Assembly: GCA_011524535.1 (NCBI GenBank)
Contig: WTKD01000006.1
Span: forward strand, 43,601-107,600
Reading direction: 5' to 3'
DNA: 64,000 bases
DNA from: Spirochaetaceae bacterium
GTDB taxonomy: Bacteria > Spirochaetota > Spirochaetia > WTKD01
Part shown: positions 62,418 to 64,000 of the stretch, in pieces
Numbering within the stretch: position 1 is the stretch's first letter
Layout of the letters: each line of letters starts with the position of its first letter
Notes under the pieces: generated by a model
Seen by the model: the letters and a program-made list of their open reading frames with translations, nothing else
The model's database searches: none
What the model was told of the DNA's origin: nothing
Position numbers and translations under genes: made by a program

Positions 62418-64000
62418 TTATCGGGATGTCTCTATAAAAATTGTCGATTCCCAGGGGCGAAGCTCTTTTTGCGAGGTGATTGTTTGCTCATCAATGTAAT
62501 TAGAACAGAGTATTTTCATTCCGGTACTAGGTATATCCCTTGGTATTGGCGCATAATGAGATGAAAGGTTTGAACAAACAAAGATTTTTCCTTGTTCTGA
62601 TGATCTAGAGAATACCAGTATGGATTGTTCATCTGATGAATGCGGTTGATGAATATTCATGTCGCCGTAGACCATCGAAGGATTTGTTTTTCGGTACGTG
62701 ATGAGCTTCTGAGTATAGGCATAGATGGACTGTGGGTCCTTACGCTGTGCAGATGCATGTATTGTTTTGAAATTTGGATTTACAGATAGCCAGGGCGTTC
62801 CAGTAGTAAATCCGGCATGTGGGGAGTTATCCCATTGCATGGGGGTTCGTGAATTGTCCCGGCTGTTTGGTCGTATTATTTCTAGGATTTCATCGTCTTT
62901 TAGCCCTTTTGCTCGTTGTGCTTCGATGAAATGTAATGCGTCGACGTCTTTGAAATCGTCAAAGCTAGTGAATGGATAATTAGTCATACCCAATTCTTCC
63001 CCTTGAAATAAGATAGGGGTTCCGTGGGCAAAGAGTGAAATACTCAAAAAGGCCTTTGCTGCCTGTTCTCGATATTCGGTGTCATTTCCAAATTTAGAGA
63101 CGACACGCGGAAGGTCATGGTTGTTGAAATAGTTTGTTAACCAGGCCTTACCGTACAATTCAGACAGCCAGGAAGTAAAATATTTTCTGAGTTTCGTTGC
63201 AATGTTTTTCTCACGATCGCGGGCTTCCTGGGATTTCATAAGGTCGTTCTTCGTGAGGTCAAAAGAATACAAGAGGTTTAAGGCATCATTTTCATAGCCA
63301 ATAAGCGGGAGGGCTGTGTGCGCATACTGCTCAGGGCATTCTCCTAACATGAGAAAATCATCTCCGGCATAGGCTCTCGTTTTCTGACACAGTTCTTGAA
63401 GATATTCTTGTAGCCGTGGTCCATTCAAAAAATCAAACGCGGAAAGGGTATCTGTTTTGGAACGTTTTGAGAAGAGAGAGGTGTCCTTTGAAATCGCATT
63501 CGCAACATCTATGCGAAATCCATCAATACCACAGTCTTTCCAGAATTTCACCACGTCGAGCATTTCCTTGCGAACGGCTGGGTTGTCCCAGTTGAGATCT
63601 GGTTGCTCTTTCAAAAACATGTGCAAGTAGTATTCGCGGGTGGCTTCGTTCCATTCCCAAGCATTTCCTTGAAAAAAACCGATATGGTCGCTTGGGGAGC
63701 GTCCCTGCTCTCCGGGATGCCATATATAGTAATCGTGATATTTATTATCTATCGAACTACTCGCCTGGTGAAACCATGGGTGTTGGTGAGAACTATGGTT
63801 TGCAACCAAATCACCGAGTATGTGTATGCCTCGTGAATGCAGTTCGGATGCCAGAATTTGCCATTCTTCCAGCGTTCCATACATCGGGTCTATGTTTCGG
63901 TAGTCTGCAACATCGTATCCATTATCGTATTGTGGGGATGTGTAGATAGGACTCAACCAGACAGCACTCACTCCCAAATCCGCTATATAATCCAATTTTT
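62418..64000 (-). CDS. GH13 alpha-glucosidase (oligo-1,6-glucosidase type), 5' partial
   Basis: About 527 residues visible; the frame runs off the window end, and the ORF-track start (a TTG) is an internal Leu of KLDYIADLGV. All four GH13 regions are present: DLVANHSS (I), DGFRIDVANA with the nucleophile Asp (II), MLGECPEQY with the acid Glu (III) and FNNHDLPR (IV). The MQWDNSPHAGFTTGTPWL stretch and the C-terminal beta-domain are as in the oligo-1,6-glucosidase/trehalose-6-phosphate hydrolase subfamilies. Cytoplasmic hydrolysis of alpha-glucosides imported by the 54.6-58.5 kb transporter is likely. Confidence 0.92.
   Translation of the reverse strand, partial: KLDYIADLGVSAVWLSPIYTSPQYDNGYDVADYRNIDPMYGTLEEWQILASELHSRGIHILGDLVANHSSHQHPWFHQASSSIDNKYHDYYIWHPGEQGRSPSDHIGFFQGNAWEWNEATREYYLHMFLKEQPDLNWDNPAVRKEMLDVVKFWKDCGIDGFRIDVANAISKDTSLFSKRSKTDTLSAFDFLNGPRLQEYLQELCQKTRAYAGDDFLMLGECPEQYAHTALPLIGYENDALNLLYSFDLTKNDLMKSQEARDREKNIATKLRKYFTSWLSELYGKAWLTNYFNNHDLPRVVSKFGNDTEYREQAAKAFLSISLFAHGTPILFQGEELGMTNYPFTSFDDFKDVDALHFIEAQRAKGLKDDEILEIIRPNSRDNSRTPMQWDNSPHAGFTTGTPWLSVNPNFKTIHASAQRKDPQSIYAYTQKLITYRKTNPSMVYGDMNIHQPHSSDEQSILVFSRSSEQGKIFVCSNLSSHYAPIPRDIPSTGMKILCSNYIDEQTITSQKELRPWESTIFIETSR

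Noticed and set aside
1-64000. Search for tRNA, rRNA, CRISPR, insertion sequences, toxin-antitoxin or phage-defence genes
   Set aside because: No supporting sequence was recognised by eye on either strand; a covariance-model and HMM search would be the proper test.

Overview
The window looks like the replication-origin region of a spirochaete chromosome, moderately AT-rich by eye. The main clues are a DUF2259 secreted protein of the kind found in Treponema, an archaeal/eukaryotic-type short prolyl-tRNA synthetase, gyrB-gyrA divergent from dnaA as in Borrelia, BspA-type leucine-rich-repeat lipoproteins, and a Treponema-like LysA. Genus is not determinable from the sequence alone. No tRNA, rRNA, CRISPR array or insertion sequence was recognised.

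1-10.6 kb: 3' end of a zinc-binding lipoprotein/ABC receptor gene with a perfect His/Asp repeat, HAD phosphatase, DUF1697, a GH3 N-acetylglucosaminidase lipoprotein, an unknown membrane protein, DUF2259-proS, an SDF symporter, nadE and a bifunctional-nuclease-family gene. 10.6-15.9 kb (all minus): lysA, then metF, ahcY, lipA, gcvH (one-carbon, methyl-cycle and lipoyl/glycine-cleavage functions).

16-27.6 kb: the origin block. Reading leftward from dnaA: dnaA, dnaN, recF, DUF721, rpmH, rnpA, yidC, jag. gyrB and gyrA run rightward. A perfect parS site lies just after gyrA, and parB-parA sit about 9 kb further on. The dnaN-dnaA spacer is the best oriC candidate, but a second spacer (jag-gcvH) has a cleaner set of DnaA boxes.

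28-64 kb: accessory metabolism. Three sugar ABC importers (each receptor plus two permeases, no ATPase) lie near intracellular glycosidases: GH43 xylosidase, GH2 beta-mannosidase, and a GH13 alpha-glucosidase with GH20 hexosaminidase and a NagB/PIG-L fusion. These glycosidases lack signal peptides, so the picture is import of oligosaccharides followed by cytoplasmic hydrolysis. A complete amino-acid ABC importer and a second receptor-permease pair without ATPase are also present. Surface-type genes include a 586-residue LRR_5 lipoprotein with exact 66-bp repeats, an LRR remnant, and a 691-residue lipoprotein I do not recognise. An NCS2 purine permease is broken by two frameshifts.

No clearly new multi-gene system was found. 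The most interesting items are the two competing DnaA-box regions, the non-standard rnpA start, the TM2 gene and 26-bp duplication inside a sugar importer operon, and the orphan lipoprotein.
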